A DNA stretch of 64,000 nt from Vagococcus allomyrinae (GTDB lineage: Bacteria > Bacillota > Bacilli > Lactobacillales > Vagococcaceae), in assembly GCF_017829975.1 (NCBI RefSeq), contig NZ_JAEEGA010000015.1:103637-167636 (forward strand), given 5' to 3'. Positions 47,022-59,724 of this stretch are shown here, one piece after another (within the stretch, counting starts at the first letter, position 1; every line of letters starts with the position of its first letter). Both the position numbers and the translations under genes were made by a program. The notes under the pieces were generated by a model. The model saw only the letters and a list, made by a program, of their open reading frames with translations. It was not told the DNA's origin and made no database searches.

Positions 47022-47738
47022 GTGGGAGAACAGGCCAATGAATTTTTAGCAGCCTTTAATCGGGTTGAAAAATGGATGCGAGATGAAGTGAATGCACCAA
47101 ATAGCATGGGCTTTAGTGAGCTAGTTAGGCGTTTAGCAAAGCGTCAGGACCTTTTGGTACGGCGTTATCAAGACGATTTAATCGAAATTGCCCAACTGCG
47201 AAATGCCATTGTACACGATCGAATTTCGCCAGATTTTGTTATTGCGGAACCGAATGACTGGATTATAGCTAAATTATTGAAGATTGAAGGGGATTTGACA
47301 CGACCAGAAAAGGTGATTCCTCGATTTAAAAAACAAGTGACGGGCTTTGACAAGGCAACTAAATTAACCGACATATTGACCATCATTGCTGAGAAGCGTT
47401 ATTCACAGTTTCCGATTTATGATCGAGGAAAGTTTCTCGGGTTAGTGACAGCTCACGGTTTGGGAATTTGGATGGCGATGCAAGATCATGAGACTTCTAT
47501 TAGAATTAATGGTCAAACAGTGGAAGTTGTCTTAGAAAGCGATCGAAAACGCAATAATTACCGTTTTATCGATAAAGAAACAAATGTCTTTCAAGCGATT
47601 GACTATTTTTTAAAGGATCCAACAGTGGAAGCTTTGCTAATTACCAATGATGGTAACCCTGACGGTAACTTAATTGGCATTATGCGACCAAAAGAATTGT
47701 TTCAAGATTATTATGAAGATTGGGGGAACCTTAATTGA
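47022..47738 (+). CDS. CBS-domain protein with an N-terminal HEPN-like region
   Basis: A 238-residue protein. Residues 1-90 are helical with LRNAIVHDR, an R-x4-H motif (R60, H65) in the position typical of HEPN domains, many of which are RNases. Residues about 100-160 and 180-235 look like two CBS motifs (TKLTDILTIIAEKRYSQFPIYD..KFLGLVTAHGL; EALLITN...NLIGIMRPKEL) that bind adenine nucleotides. The start is GTG with GAGGAG nine bases upstream. Its end overlaps lspA by four bases. Function unknown; nuclease activity is only inferred. Confidence 0.75.
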   Translation: MGEQANEFLAAFNRVEKWMRDEVNAPNSMGFSELVRRLAKRQDLLVRRYQDDLIEIAQLRNAIVHDRISPDFVIAEPNDWIIAKLLKIEGDLTRPEKVIPRFKKQVTGFDKATKLTDILTIIAEKRYSQFPIYDRGKFLGLVTAHGLGIWMAMQDHETSIRINGQTVEVVLESDRKRNNYRFIDKETNVFQAIDYFLKDPTVEALLITNDGNPDGNLIGIMRPKELFQDYYEDWGNLN

Positions 47739-48190
47739 TTATTTATTTAATTATCGCGGCCATTGTTGTGGCACTTGACCAAGTTGTCAAGTGGTGGGTG
47801 GCTGGTAATATCGACTTTGGTGAAACCATCATGCAAAATCCGATTTTATCACTGACTCATATTCGTAATGAAGGAGCAGCTTGGAGTATTTTGGAAGGTA
47901 AAATGTGGTTCTTTTACATCATCACAGCGATTACGTCAGTCGTTGTTTTGTACTTTCTTTATAAAAACCAAGGGGAGAGTAAGTGGTTATTAGTAGGATT
48001 GTCCTTGATTTTAGGCGGAGCGATCGGTAACTTTATCGACCGTTTGCGTTTAGGATTTGTCGTGGACATGTTTCAAGTGGAATTTTTTAATTTTCCTATT
48101 TTTAATGTAGCTGATATCGCCTTGACAATCGGTGTCATTTGCGTCTTTATTTACATCATACTTGACGAAAAAACAGATAAGGTGAAATGA
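47735..48190 (+). CDS. lspA: Lipoprotein signal peptidase (signal peptidase II)
   Basis: A 151-residue aspartic protease with four membrane helices that cleaves prolipoproteins after lipid attachment. Conserved segments are LDQVVKWWV, RNEGAAWSIL (N.GAA motif), GGAIGNFIDRL, and the catalytic aspartates in GFVVDMF and FNVADIAL. The start is TTG, overlapping the end of the CBS gene, with GGGGGAA upstream. The lspA-rluD-pyrR order is common in Firmicutes. Confidence 0.95.
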   Translation: MIIYLIIAAIVVALDQVVKWWVAGNIDFGETIMQNPILSLTHIRNEGAAWSILEGKMWFFYIITAITSVVVLYFLYKNQGESKWLLVGLSLILGGAIGNFIDRLRLGFVVDMFQVEFFNFPIFNVADIALTIGVICVFIYIILDEKTDKVK

Positions 48191-48191
48191 T

Positions 48192-49094
48192 ATGTTAGAA
48201 AAAATTGAAGTGACAATTGACGGTCAAAGGGGCCGTCTTGATAAAGCGTTAGTGGAGGCGATGCCCGAATTTTCGCGATCGCAAATTCAACAGTGGATTA
48301 AAGAAGAACTGGTCACGGTTAACGGCGAGGTGGCTCGAGCCAATTACAAAGTTAAAGATCAAGACAAGATTGAAATCAAGCGGCCAGAACCAGTTGAAAT
48401 GACAATTGAAGCGGAAAACATTCCGTTAGAAATTGTTTATGAAGACGATGATGTGGTGGTTATTAATAAACCCCAAGGAATGGTCGTCCATCCGTCAGCA
48501 GGCCATCCGACCGGGACCTTGGTTAATGCCTTGTTGTACCATATAAAAAATCTATCTAGTATTAACGATGTCATTCGTCCTGGTATCGTCCATCGAATTG
48601 ACAAAGATACTTCTGGCTTATTGATGGTTGCCAAAAACGATCTAGCCCATGATTCTTTGAGTAAGCAACTGAAGGATAAGACGGCCACTCGTAAGTATTT
48701 AGCGATTGTCCATGATGAAATATCACACGACAAAGGCACGATTGATGCGCCGATTGGTCGCTCGAAAATTAACCGTAAATCTCAAGCAGTTATTGAAGGT
48801 GGCAAACCAGCAGTCACCAATTTCTCAGTTCTTGAGCGATTTAAAGACTATACCTTGATTGAATGTCAATTGGAAACCGGAAGGACTCACCAAATCCGTG
48901 TCCATATGCAATACATCAAACATCCAGTGGCAGGGGACCCACTATACGGTCGTCGTAAAACACTGGAAGGCAAGGGTCAGTTTTTACATGCTCAAACGCT
49001 GGGATTTGTTCATCCGCGGACAGGTGAACAAATGTTTTTTGAAATCCCTGTTCCAGAGCTATTTGCGACAACCTTAAAAAACTTGGAAAAATAG
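48192..49094 (+). CDS. rluD: RluD-family 23S rRNA pseudouridine synthase
   Basis: A 300-residue enzyme with an N-terminal S4 RNA-binding domain (residues 10-75) and a catalytic domain with HRIDKDTSGLLMVAK, where the aspartate is catalytic, and ETGRTHQIRVH. It modifies uridines of helix 69 in 23S rRNA by analogy; the exact sites are unproven (YlyB-like in Bacillus). It starts two bases after the lspA stop. The pyr promoter begins right at its stop codon. Confidence 0.92.
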   Translation: MLEKIEVTIDGQRGRLDKALVEAMPEFSRSQIQQWIKEELVTVNGEVARANYKVKDQDKIEIKRPEPVEMTIEAENIPLEIVYEDDDVVVINKPQGMVVHPSAGHPTGTLVNALLYHIKNLSSINDVIRPGIVHRIDKDTSGLLMVAKNDLAHDSLSKQLKDKTATRKYLAIVHDEISHDKGTIDAPIGRSKINRKSQAVIEGGKPAVTNFSVLERFKDYTLIECQLETGRTHQIRVHMQYIKHPVAGDPLYGRRKTLEGKGQFLHAQTLGFVHPRTGEQMFFEIPVPELFATTLKNLEK

Positions 49095-49095
49095 A

Positions 49096-49124
49096 TTGCA
49101 TTTTAAGTGGATTAAGGGTACACT
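49096..49124 (+). promoter_or_regulatory. Promoter of the pyr operon
   Basis: TTGCAT and TACACT separated by 17 bp, immediately after the rluD stop codon and upstream of the first PyrR attenuator. Confidence 0.8.
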
Positions 49125-49151
49125 ATGTAAGAAGAAAAATTAAATAGACAC

Positions 49152-49267
49152 CTTTAAGAACTAGTCCCGTGAGGCTAAAAAGGCGCACAGTCATCCCTTG
49201 GGGAAACTGTATTTAAGTGAATCCAACTACTTAACTCCTGCCTTTATTTTAGAGGCAGGAGTTTTTG
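49152..49267 (+). promoter_or_regulatory. PyrR-responsive attenuator 1 (before pyrR)
   Basis: The PyrR binding loop is AGTCCCGTGAGGCTAAAAAG at 49163, matching the AGTCCAGAGAGGCTnAnAAG consensus. A terminator follows at 49233. UMP-bound PyrR stabilises the binding loop, which frees the terminator; without UMP an antiterminator forms. Confidence 0.93.
49233..49266 (+). terminator. Attenuator terminator 1 of the pyr operon
   Basis: AACTCCTGCCT pairs perfectly with AGGCAGGAGTT, followed by Ts. It is the conditional terminator of the first pyr attenuator. Confidence 0.92.
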
Positions 49268-49290
49268 CTTGTCTGCTTATGGTTCACTAA

Positions 49291-49932
<642 letters not shown>

Positions 49933-49945
49933 ACGCGCTTTTTAA

Positions 49946-50053
49946 TTGAGTCCAGAGAGACTGAGAAGAGCAATCATAGAGCCAAAGGCTAAGCTTAGCC
50001 TAAATTTGGTGAAGTGTATTGACCCTCAAACCTTTCTGGTATGAGGGTTTTTT
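49946..50053 (+). promoter_or_regulatory. PyrR-responsive attenuator 2 (between pyrR and pyrP)
   Basis: The binding loop AGTCCAGAGAGACTGAGAAG at 49949 matches the PyrR consensus closely. It is followed by AAGGCTAAGCTTAGCCT (a short palindrome) and a terminator at 50022-50053 (ACCCTCA with TGAGGGT, then six Ts). Confidence 0.92.
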
Positions 50054-50128
50054 AGACTATAGGATATGACATTAGCAATAATGAGAGAATGATAGGTGGT
50101 TAGAAGCCACTGAGGAGGAGTTGTTTTT

Positions 50129-51409
50129 ATGACAGAGTTTAGAAATCCAGATGCAGTATTGGATATTAATGATAAGCCGAAACCGTTCCAATGGTTTGGC
50201 TTAAGTTTACAGCACTTATTCACGATGTTTGGCGCGACGGTTTTAGTGCCAAAGCTAGTTGGCCTTGATCCTGGTATTGCCTTGTTGAGTTCAGGTTTGG
50301 GATCGATTGTTTACATGCTGGTTACAAAGGGGAAAATTCCAGCCTATTTAGGAAGTAGTTTTGCCTTTATTACGGCGATGCAAATGCTAATGGCTGATCA
50401 GGGAGCCGGCTATCCAGCCATCGCTCAAGGGGCTTTAACAACCGGATTGGTCTACTTGCTAGTCTCGTTGCTGATCAAGCAGTTTGGCACAAAATGGTTG
50501 GATCGATTATTACCACCAATTGTGGTAGGACCTGTTGTCATGGTGATCGGCCTTGGTTTAGCTGAAACAGCTGCCAAAAATGCCATGTACACGCCTGCTG
50601 GTGAGTACAATATTACATACATTATTGTGGCGCTAGTCACCTTGGTGCTGACCATCATTTTCAACATGTATCTAAAAGGATTTTTAGGTCTACTGCCGAT
50701 TTTGTTGGGGATTATTGGTGGCTACTTAGTGGCCTTGGCCTTTGGCATAGTTGATACAGAACTGATTAAAAATGCACCATTGTTTGCCATGCCAGATTTC
50801 CAGATTCCTTTTGCCACCTATACACCAAAATTGCACCTTGGCGCGATTTTAACCATGGCGCCAATCGCCTTTGTGACCATGACAGAGCACATCGGTCACT
50901 TAACGGTTCTAAATAAATTAACGAAGCGGAATTTTTTTGAGTCACCAGGTCTATCACGAACGTTATTCGGTGATGGACTAGCACAAATCGTCGCAAGTTT
51001 AGTCGGTGGCCCGCCAGTCACAAGTTATGGTGAAAATATTGGCGTGCTAGCAATCACTCGCGTCCACAGCGTATTTGTTCTAGGAGGCGCAGGGGTATTA
51101 GCCATTGTCCTAGCTTTTGTTGGGAAAATTAGCGCGATCATTACCAGTATTCCCGGGCCAGTCATTGGCGGGATCAGTTTTGTCTTATTTGGAGTAATCG
51201 CTTCTAGTGGTTTAAAAATATTAATTGATAATAAGGTGAACTTTGATCAAAAGCGGAATCTGTTGATCGCTTCCGTCATATTAGTTGTGGGAATTGGTGG
51301 CTTGAAATTTGAAGCAGGAGCATTCGTTTTATCAGGAATGGCTTTAGCTACTTTATTTGGAATCATTCTTAATCTGGTTTTACCAGCCAAAGCATTAAGC
51401 GAAGATTAA
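50129..51409 (+). CDS. pyrP: Uracil permease
   Basis: A 426-residue NCS2-family transporter with about 12-14 hydrophobic segments. The FGATVLVP segment, APIAFVTMTEHIGHL and the QNIGxxAxTRV-like stretch YGENIGVLAITRV identify the uracil permease group. It imports uracil with protons. GAGGAGGAG precedes the ATG. It is the second gene of the pyr operon, behind its own PyrR attenuator, which allows separate uracil control. Confidence 0.95.
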   Translation: MTEFRNPDAVLDINDKPKPFQWFGLSLQHLFTMFGATVLVPKLVGLDPGIALLSSGLGSIVYMLVTKGKIPAYLGSSFAFITAMQMLMADQGAGYPAIAQGALTTGLVYLLVSLLIKQFGTKWLDRLLPPIVVGPVVMVIGLGLAETAAKNAMYTPAGEYNITYIIVALVTLVLTIIFNMYLKGFLGLLPILLGIIGGYLVALAFGIVDTELIKNAPLFAMPDFQIPFATYTPKLHLGAILTMAPIAFVTMTEHIGHLTVLNKLTKRNFFESPGLSRTLFGDGLAQIVASLVGGPPVTSYGENIGVLAITRVHSVFVLGGAGVLAIVLAFVGKISAIITSIPGPVIGGISFVLFGVIASSGLKILIDNKVNFDQKRNLLIASVILVVGIGGLKFEAGAFVLSGMALATLFGIILNLVLPAKALSED

Positions 51410-51432
51410 AAAAAGAAAAGTGAGGTTAGAAG

Positions 51433-52359
51433 ATGATTATTACAAGAGAACAAGTTAGTTTAAAGCATTTATTGACAGTCGAAGCCCTAAGTGATCAAGA
51501 AGTCTTAGGTTTAATCCGCAGAGCCCAGCAATTCAAAAATGGCGATAACTGGAAACCGAAGCAGCGAAAGTTTTTTGTAGCTAATTTGTTTTTTGAAAAT
51601 AGCACTCGAACCCACAAAAGTTTTGAAGTAGCGGAAAAACGTTTAGGTTTAGAAGTAATCGAGTTTGATACGTCAACCAGTTCCGTTACAAAAGGAGAGT
51701 CTCTTTACGACACAGTCCTAACCATGTCGGCGATCGGTGTTGATGCCTGTGTCGTGCGTCATCAGGAAGAAAATTATTACAATCAATTGATTCAAAGCAA
51801 CACGATTACTAGTTCGATAATCAACGGTGGCGATGGCAGTGGCCAGCACCCGTCACAGTGTTTGCTTGATCTACTTACAATTTATGAGGAATTTGGTGGC
51901 TTTGAAAACTTAAAAGTGGCGATTGTGGGAGATATTAATCACTCCCGTGTGGCTAAATCCAATATGCAAATGCTCAAACGTCTAGGAGCTCAAGTCTTTT
52001 TCTCTGGCCCTCCAGAGTGGTTCGACAAAAAATTTCAAGCTTATGGGACATTTTTACCGCTGGATGAATTAATTGAAAAAGTTGATGTCATGATGATGTT
52101 GAGAGTTCAGCACGAACGGCACGACGGCACTGAAAGTTTTTCTAAAGAAGATTACCACCAACAATATGGCTTGACAATTGAGCGAGCTAAAAAAATGCAA
52201 ACTGATGCGATTATCATGCATCCAGCCCCAGTCAATCGGGATGTTGAGCTGGCAGATTCACTAGTGGAAAGTATTCAATCTCGCATTGTGCAACAGATGA
52301 GTAATGGTGTCTTTATGCGAATGGCGATTTTAGAAGCGATCTTAGAAGGGAAGGCGTAA
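51433..52359 (+). CDS. pyrB: Aspartate carbamoyltransferase, catalytic subunit
   Basis: A 308-residue ATCase that condenses carbamoyl phosphate and aspartate. The carbamoyl phosphate motif [13 protein letters not shown] is intact, as are [17 protein letters not shown] and MHPAPVNRD. No regulatory subunit pyrI is present, as is usual in Gram-positives. No third PyrR attenuator exists in the 23-bp gap after pyrP, unlike Bacillus subtilis. Confidence 0.97.
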   Translation: MIITREQVSLKHLLTVEALSDQEVLGLIRRAQQFKNGDNWKPKQRKFFVANLFFENSTRTHKSFEVAEKRLGLEVIEFDTSTSSVTKGESLYDTVLTMSAIGVDACVVRHQEENYYNQLIQSNTITSSIINGGDGSGQHPSQCLLDLLTIYEEFGGFENLKVAIVGDINHSRVAKSNMQMLKRLGAQVFFSGPPEWFDKKFQAYGTFLPLDELIEKVDVMMMLRVQHERHDGTESFSKEDYHQQYGLTIERAKKMQTDAIIMHPAPVNRDVELADSLVESIQSRIVQQMSNGVFMRMAILEAILEGKA

Positions 52360-52362
52360 GTT

Positions 52363-53649
52363 ATGAAAAAATTATTGAAGAATGGTCAGATAGTAGACCG
52401 ACAAAATGAGTTAATAAAAAGCGATGTCTGGATTGAAGAAGGGAAAATCAAAGCCATCGGTTTGGACTTTGACACTAGTGGCGTGGCGTTTGACGAAATC
52501 ATCGATCTGGCCGGAGCATTGATTACCCCAGGTTTGGTAGATGTTCACGTCCATTTTAGAGAACCAGGTTTTACTTATAAGGAAACAATTGAAACAGGGA
52601 GTAAGGCGGCGGCACGCGGAGGTTACACAACGGTTTGTACCATGCCCAACTTGGATCCTGTTCCAGATACGGTTGAACGTTTTGCTGAAGTTCAAGAGAT
52701 TATTGAGCGAGATGCGGTAGTTAAGGTTTTACAATATGCGCCGATTACAGAGGAATTGCGAAGTGAGGTCTTAGTCGATATGGCCGGCTTAACCAAAGCG
52801 GGGGCTTTCGCTTTTACCAATGACGGTGTTGGGGTGCAGACGGCTGGCACTATGTATCTGGCCATGAAGGAAGCAGCTAAATACAATCGTCCGATCGTGG
52901 CACATACCGAAGACGAGTCCTTGTTGTTTGGTGGTTGTATGCATCAAGGGAAAGTTTCGGAAAAACTAGGCTTGCCTGGTATCATGAGTGCCACGGAATC
53001 ATCACAGATCGCCCGCGATATCTTGCTAGCTGAAGAGACTGGCGTTCACTACCATGTCTGTCATGTTTCTACCAAAGAGAGTGTCAGAATAATCCGTGAT
53101 GCAAAACGAGCAGGAGTTCATGTGACCTGTGAAGTTTGTCCCCATCATTTGATTATGTCAGAAGAGGACATCACTCATGATCACGGCAATTTCAAAATGA
53201 ACCCACCCTTGCGGGGGACAGATGATCGTCAAGCTTTAATTGACGGTTTGTTGGATGGAACGATTGATTGTATTGCGACGGATCACGCGCCCCATGGTCA
53301 TGATGAGAAAGACCAGACTATGACCAAAGCGCCTTTCGGCATTGTCGGCAGTGAAACAGCCTTTGCCTTAATGTATACTGAGTTTGTGGAAAAAGGGATT
53401 TTCACGTTAGCACAAGTCATCGATTGGATGACCGTCAAACCTGCCGAACTGTTTAACTTAAAAGCAGGTCGCATTACCATCGGTGGACCGGCTGATCTGG
53501 CAGTCTTTGAACTAGGAACAGTTTACGCCATTGACGATGTCGATTTTGAATCTAAATCTTCCAATACCCCGTTTATCGGCAAAGAAGTCAAAGGCCAAAC
53601 CCTTTTGACCTTAGTCGATGGTCAGGTTGCTTGGAAACAGGGGGAATAA
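52363..53649 (+). CDS. pyrC: Dihydroorotase
   Basis: A 428-residue class I dihydroorotase that closes carbamoyl aspartate to dihydroorotate. Metal ligands are in VDVHVHFREPG, then HTED and HVCHVS, and TDHAPH near residue 306 carries the catalytic aspartate. It starts three bases after pyrB and precedes carA by three bases, so translation is tightly coupled. Confidence 0.97.
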   Translation: MKKLLKNGQIVDRQNELIKSDVWIEEGKIKAIGLDFDTSGVAFDEIIDLAGALITPGLVDVHVHFREPGFTYKETIETGSKAAARGGYTTVCTMPNLDPVPDTVERFAEVQEIIERDAVVKVLQYAPITEELRSEVLVDMAGLTKAGAFAFTNDGVGVQTAGTMYLAMKEAAKYNRPIVAHTEDESLLFGGCMHQGKVSEKLGLPGIMSATESSQIARDILLAEETGVHYHVCHVSTKESVRIIRDAKRAGVHVTCEVCPHHLIMSEEDITHDHGNFKMNPPLRGTDDRQALIDGLLDGTIDCIATDHAPHGHDEKDQTMTKAPFGIVGSETAFALMYTEFVEKGIFTLAQVIDWMTVKPAELFNLKAGRITIGGPADLAVFELGTVYAIDDVDFESKSSNTPFIGKEVKGQTLLTLVDGQVAWKQGE

Positions 53650-53652
53650 TTA

Positions 53653-54732
53653 GTGAAACGCTTATTAATTTTAGAAGATGGCACTATTTTTACCGGAAAA
53701 GCCTTCGGTTCTGATCGAGCGGTAACTGGCGAAGTAGTCTTTACAACGAGTATGACTGGCTACCAAGAAACGATTACAGACCAGAGTTTTAATGGCCAAA
53801 TCATCACGTTTACTTATCCTATGGTAGGAAATTACGGCATTAACCGAGATGATTTTGAATCGATTGAACCAACGTGTAAAGGGATAATCGTTAAGGAACA
53901 TGCCCGTCTGGCATCGAACTGGCGCAGTCAAATGACCTTGGATGAATTTTTGAAAAGCAAAGATATTCCCGGCATTGCGGGCATTGATACCCGGATGTTG
54001 GCACGGAAAATCCGTTCTGTCGGTACGATGAAAGGCAGTTTTGTCGATGAAGGAGCAGATCTTGATCATGCCTTCGATCAATTAAAGGCGACGGTATTGC
54101 CAACGAATCAAGTGGAACAAGTGTCAACAACTAAAGCTTATCCTAGTCCGGGAATTGGTCGCAATGTGGTCGTAGTGGATTTTGGGCTTAAGCACAGCAT
54201 TTTACGAGAATTAAGTAAGCGTCATTGTAATATTACCGTTTTACCTTATAATACGGATGCTGAAACCATTTTAAATTTACATCCTGATGGCGTCATGCTC
54301 AGTAATGGGCCGGGAGATCCTAAAAGTTTACCGGAAGCTCTGGAAATGATTCGTGGCATTCAAGGAAAAGTTCCTGTGTTTGGCATTTGTCTAGGGCATC
54401 AACTTTTTGCCTTAGCCAATGGTGCTGATACTTATAAAATGCGTTTCGGTCATCGGGGCGTGAACCATCCAGTTCGGGAAATCGCTACTGGAAGAATCGA
54501 CTTTACCTCGCAAAATCATGGTTTTGCAGTGGCTGAAGACTCGATTAATCATGAAACATTGATGATAACTCATGTGGAAATCAATGATGGAACAGTCGAA
54601 GGGGTTCGTCATAAGGCTTTTCCTGCATTTACGGTGCAATTTCATCCTGATGCCGCACCTGGGCCACATGATGGGGTTCACCTGTTTGATGAATTTATGG
54701 AATTAATGGATGCTTGGAAGGAGATTGACTAA
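53653..54732 (+). CDS. carA: Carbamoyl-phosphate synthase small (glutaminase) subunit
   Basis: A 359-residue amidotransferase subunit that releases ammonia from glutamine for CarB. The N-terminal domain has [22 protein letters not shown]. The class I glutaminase domain has the nucleophile in VFGICLGHQ (Cys about 246) and the histidine in [12 protein letters not shown] (His about 331). The third triad residue reads Asp (HPD) where Escherichia coli CarA has Glu (HPE). The start is GTG with GGGGG upstream. It overlaps carB by one base. Confidence 0.96.
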   Translation: MKRLLILEDGTIFTGKAFGSDRAVTGEVVFTTSMTGYQETITDQSFNGQIITFTYPMVGNYGINRDDFESIEPTCKGIIVKEHARLASNWRSQMTLDEFLKSKDIPGIAGIDTRMLARKIRSVGTMKGSFVDEGADLDHAFDQLKATVLPTNQVEQVSTTKAYPSPGIGRNVVVVDFGLKHSILRELSKRHCNITVLPYNTDAETILNLHPDGVMLSNGPGDPKSLPEALEMIRGIQGKVPVFGICLGHQLFALANGADTYKMRFGHRGVNHPVREIATGRIDFTSQNHGFAVAEDSINHETLMITHVEINDGTVEGVRHKAFPAFTVQFHPDAAPGPHDGVHLFDEFMELMDAWKEID

Positions 54733-57700
54733 TGCCGAAAAGAACAGATATCAAACGAATTATGGTGATTGGCTCTGGGCCAATCGTCATTGGTCAAGCT
54801 GCCGAATTTGATTATGCAGGAACTCAGGCTTGTCTGGCATTGCGGGAAGAAGGTTACGAAGTTATCCTCGTGAATTCAAATCCAGCAACGATTATGACCG
54901 ATAAAGAAATTGCCGATAAAGTCTATATTGAACCGATTACCCTTGAATTTGTTTCACGGATTTTGCGAAAAGAGCGCCCCGATGCGATCTTGCCAACCCT
55001 TGGTGGTCAAACAGGCCTGAATATGGCCATGGAATTATCAAAATCAGGTATCTTAGACGAGTTGCAGATTGAGCTTCTTGGCACGAAATTAACCGCCATA
55101 GATCAGGCAGAAGACCGCGATTTGTTCAAACAATTAATGGAAGAATTAGATCAACCAATTCCTGAAAGTGTGATTGTCAATAATGTGGAAGATGCTGTCA
55201 AATTTTCTGAAGAAATCGGCTTTCCGATCATTGTTCGCCCAGCCTTCACTTTAGGGGGAACGGGTGGTGGTATGTGTGATAATGTTGAAGCATTAATTGA
55301 AATTGCCAGTAATGGGTTAAAGTTGTCACCAGCTACTCAATGCTTGATCGAAAAAAGTATTGCTGGTTACAAAGAAATTGAATATGAAGTTATGCGTGAT
55401 TCAGCTGACAACGCCATTGTGGTGTGTAATATGGAAAATTTTGATCCGGTAGGTGTTCATACAGGGGATTCCATCGTCTTTGCTCCAAGTCAGACCCTCT
55501 CTGATATTGAACATCAGCTACTGCGTGACGCTTCGTTAAAAATTATTCGGGCGTTGAAGATTGAGGGTGGCTGTAACGTTCAGCTGGCATTGGACCCTCA
55601 TAGCTTTAACTACTATGTGATTGAAGTTAACCCACGAGTAAGCCGCAGTTCCGCTTTAGCCAGTAAGGCAACTGGGTACCCAATTGCCAAATTAGCAGCA
55701 AAAATAGCCGTCGGGCTGACGTTGGATGAGATGAAAAATCCCGTCACAGAAACCACTTACGCCGAATTTGAGCCAACGCTTGATTATGTCGTATCCAAAA
55801 TCCCTCGCTGGCCTTTTGATAAGTTTGAAAAAGGTGAACGTAAATTAGGCACTCAGATGAAAGCCACTGGCGAAGTGATGGCTATTGGCCGCAATATCGA
55901 AGAATCGCTTTTAAAAGCCGTTCGTTCATTAGAAATAGGGACTCATCATATTGAGTTAAAAGAGTTAGCGAAGGTGAGCGAAGATGTCTTGATGGAAAAA
56001 ATTATCAAGGCTCAAGATGATCGCTTGTTTTACCTAGCTGAAGCATTACGCCGTGATTATTCGATTGAAGAATTGGCGGAGTTGACGAAAATTGATCTAT
56101 TATTTCTCGATAAACTTTTGCATATCATTGAACTGGAAAAAGAATTAGCCGATCATGTTGGCAATGTGACGGTTTTGGAAGAAGCCAAACAAAATGGCTT
56201 TACTGATAAAAAAGTCGCCGAGTTATGGCAAAGTGATGAACTAAGCGTAAGTCAATTTAGAAAAGATCACCAATTAACCCCTGTTTTCAAAATGGTGGAT
56301 ACCTGTGCCGCTGAATTTGAATCGGTCACTCCCTATTTTTATAGCACCTATGAGCAGGAAAATGAGAGTCTTCGTTCTCAAAAGGACTCCGTATTGGTCT
56401 TGGGGTCAGGACCGATTCGGATTGGTCAAGGGGTTGAGTTTGATTACGCTACGGTTCATTCTGTTAAGGCGATTCAACAGGCAGGCTATGAAGCGATTAT
56501 CATGAACAGCAATCCTGAAACGGTCTCAACTGACTTTTCAATTTCTGATAAACTTTATTTTGAACCCTTAACCCTTGAAGATGTGATGAATGTGATTGAT
56601 CTAGAACAACCGATCGGCGTGATTGTTCAGTTTGGTGGACAGACCGCGATTAACTTAGCCGAGCCCTTGACGAAGCGCGGTGTTAAAATTATTGGCACAA
56701 CGATTGAAGACTTGGATCGTGCTGAGAATCGTGATTTGTTTGAACAAGCCTTGAAAGAGTTGGACATTCCTATGCCACCAGGCGATACAGCCACAAGTAA
56801 AGAAGAAGCGGTCGTGATCGCCGAGCGAATTGGCTATCCGGTTTTGGTACGTCCAAGTTATGTGTTAGGTGGCAGAGCGATGGAAATTGTTGAAAATAAA
56901 GAGGACTTGGAAAGTTATATGGTAGAAGCGGTCAAAGCTTCACCAGAACATCCTGTTTTAGTCGACAGTTACTTAGTCGGAGCAGAGTGTGAGGTTGACG
57001 CCATTAGTGATGGGACTGACGTCTTGATTCCTGGAATTATGGAGCACATCGAACGAGCAGGCGTTCATTCGGGAGATTCGATGGCGGTTTACCCACCGCA
57101 AACTCTGTCAGCTGAGATTCAGGCAACGATTGCCGACTATACTAAACGCTTGGCCTTAGGATTGAACTGTAAGGGGATGATGAATGTCCAGTTTGTGATT
57201 CATCAAGAGACTGTTTACGTGATAGAGGTTAACCCTCGGGCGAGCCGAACGGTGCCCTTTTTAAGTAAAGTCACTGATATTCCCATGTCGCAAGTTGCCA
57301 CAAAATTGATTTTAGGGCAAACCTTAAAAGAATTAGGCTATCAAGATGGTCTTTATAAGGAAAGTCATGGCGTACACGTAAAAGCTCCTGTTTTCTCATT
57401 TGCCAAGTTGCAGCTAGTTGATACTTACCTAGGACCTGAAATGAAATCGACGGGAGAAGTCATGGGATCGGACATTAACTTGGATAAAGCTTTGTATAAA
57501 GCTTTTGAAGCAAGTGGCATGCATTTGCCAAGCTATGGGTCAGTGTTGTTCACGATTGCTGATGAAGCGAAAGAAGAAAGTTTGGCACTGGCCAAACGTT
57601 TCACTAATATCGGCTACAGTCTTGTTGCCACCGAAGGAACTGCTGCTTATTTCAAAGCGCAAGGACTGGCAGTTAAGTCAGTTTCTAAAATCTCTCACGA

Positions 57701-57911
57701 AGGTAGTGAGACGGTGATTGATGTGATTCGTAAAGGGGAAGCGCAAGTGGTCGTCAATACGATGGATAAAAAACGAGCGGCTGAATCTGATGGTTTCTTG
57801 ATTCGCCGAGAATCAGTAGAGCATGGCGTCCCCTTATTTACTTCTTTGGATACAGCTAGTGCCATTTTGAAAGTCTTAGAATCCCAAGCGTTTCAAGTCG
57901 AAGCCTTATAA
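54732..57911 (+). CDS. carB: Carbamoyl-phosphate synthase large subunit
   Basis: A 1059-residue enzyme with two homologous ATP-grasp halves. The first begins with [22 protein letters not shown], the second with [20 protein letters not shown] near residue 555. The C-terminal allosteric MGS-like domain starts near 930. It makes carbamoyl phosphate from bicarbonate, ammonia and two ATP. The length is normal. The ATG overlaps the carA stop codon (TAATG). Confidence 0.98.
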   Translation: MPKRTDIKRIMVIGSGPIVIGQAAEFDYAGTQACLALREEGYEVILVNSNPATIMTDKEIADKVYIEPITLEFVSRILRKERPDAILPTLGGQTGLNMAMELSKSGILDELQIELLGTKLTAIDQAEDRDLFKQLMEELDQPIPESVIVNNVEDAVKFSEEIGFPIIVRPAFTLGGTGGGMCDNVEALIEIASNGLKLSPATQCLIEKSIAGYKEIEYEVMRDSADNAIVVCNMENFDPVGVHTGDSIVFAPSQTLSDIEHQLLRDASLKIIRALKIEGGCNVQLALDPHSFNYYVIEVNPRVSRSSALASKATGYPIAKLAAKIAVGLTLDEMKNPVTETTYAEFEPTLDYVVSKIPRWPFDKFEKGERKLGTQMKATGEVMAIGRNIEESLLKAVRSLEIGTHHIELKELAKVSEDVLMEKIIKAQDDRLFYLAEALRRDYSIEELAELTKIDLLFLDKLLHIIELEKELADHVGNVTVLEEAKQNGFTDKKVAELWQSDELSVSQFRKDHQLTPVFKMVDTCAAEFESVTPYFYSTYEQENESLRSQKDSVLVLGSGPIRIGQGVEFDYATVHSVKAIQQAGYEAIIMNSNPETVSTDFSISDKLYFEPLTLEDVMNVIDLEQPIGVIVQFGGQTAINLAEPLTKRGVKIIGTTIEDLDRAENRDLFEQALKELDIPMPPGDTATSKEEAVVIAERIGYPVLVRPSYVLGGRAMEIVENKEDLESYMVEAVKASPEHPVLVDSYLVGAECEVDAISDGTDVLIPGIMEHIERAGVHSGDSMAVYPPQTLSAEIQATIADYTKRLALGLNCKGMMNVQFVIHQETVYVIEVNPRASRTVPFLSKVTDIPMSQVATKLILGQTLKELGYQDGLYKESHGVHVKAPVFSFAKLQLVDTYLGPEMKSTGEVMGSDINLDKALYKAFEASGMHLPSYGSVLFTIADEAKEESLALAKRFTNIGYSLVATEGTAAYFKAQGLAVKSVSKISHEGSETVIDVIRKGEAQVVVNTMDKKRAAESDGFLIRRESVEHGVPLFTSLDTASAILKVLESQAFQVEAL

Positions 57912-58025
57912 ACATGAATTAGCAGCAAGCTGCGATCTATCTTGCTGCTGATTTGCGGGAGGAGCATGGTCAGAAAAACGAAGGAAGTCAGTAACGTCAC
58001 AAGGACTAAAATTAGGAGGTTAATC
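57912..58025 (+). other. carB-pyrK intergenic spacer with a hairpin
   Basis: This is the longest gap inside the pyr operon after pyrP. A perfect AGCAGCAAG/CTTGCTGCT hairpin lies at 57921-57949 without a T-run. The pyrK frame is open through the second half; an ATG at 57966 is in frame but its GGAGG is too close. Confidence 0.5.
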
Positions 58026-59722
<1,697 letters not shown>

Positions 59723-59724
59723 AG

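Noticed and set aside
51410..51432. Third PyrR attenuator before pyrB
   Set aside because: The gap is 23 bp and has neither a binding loop nor a terminator.
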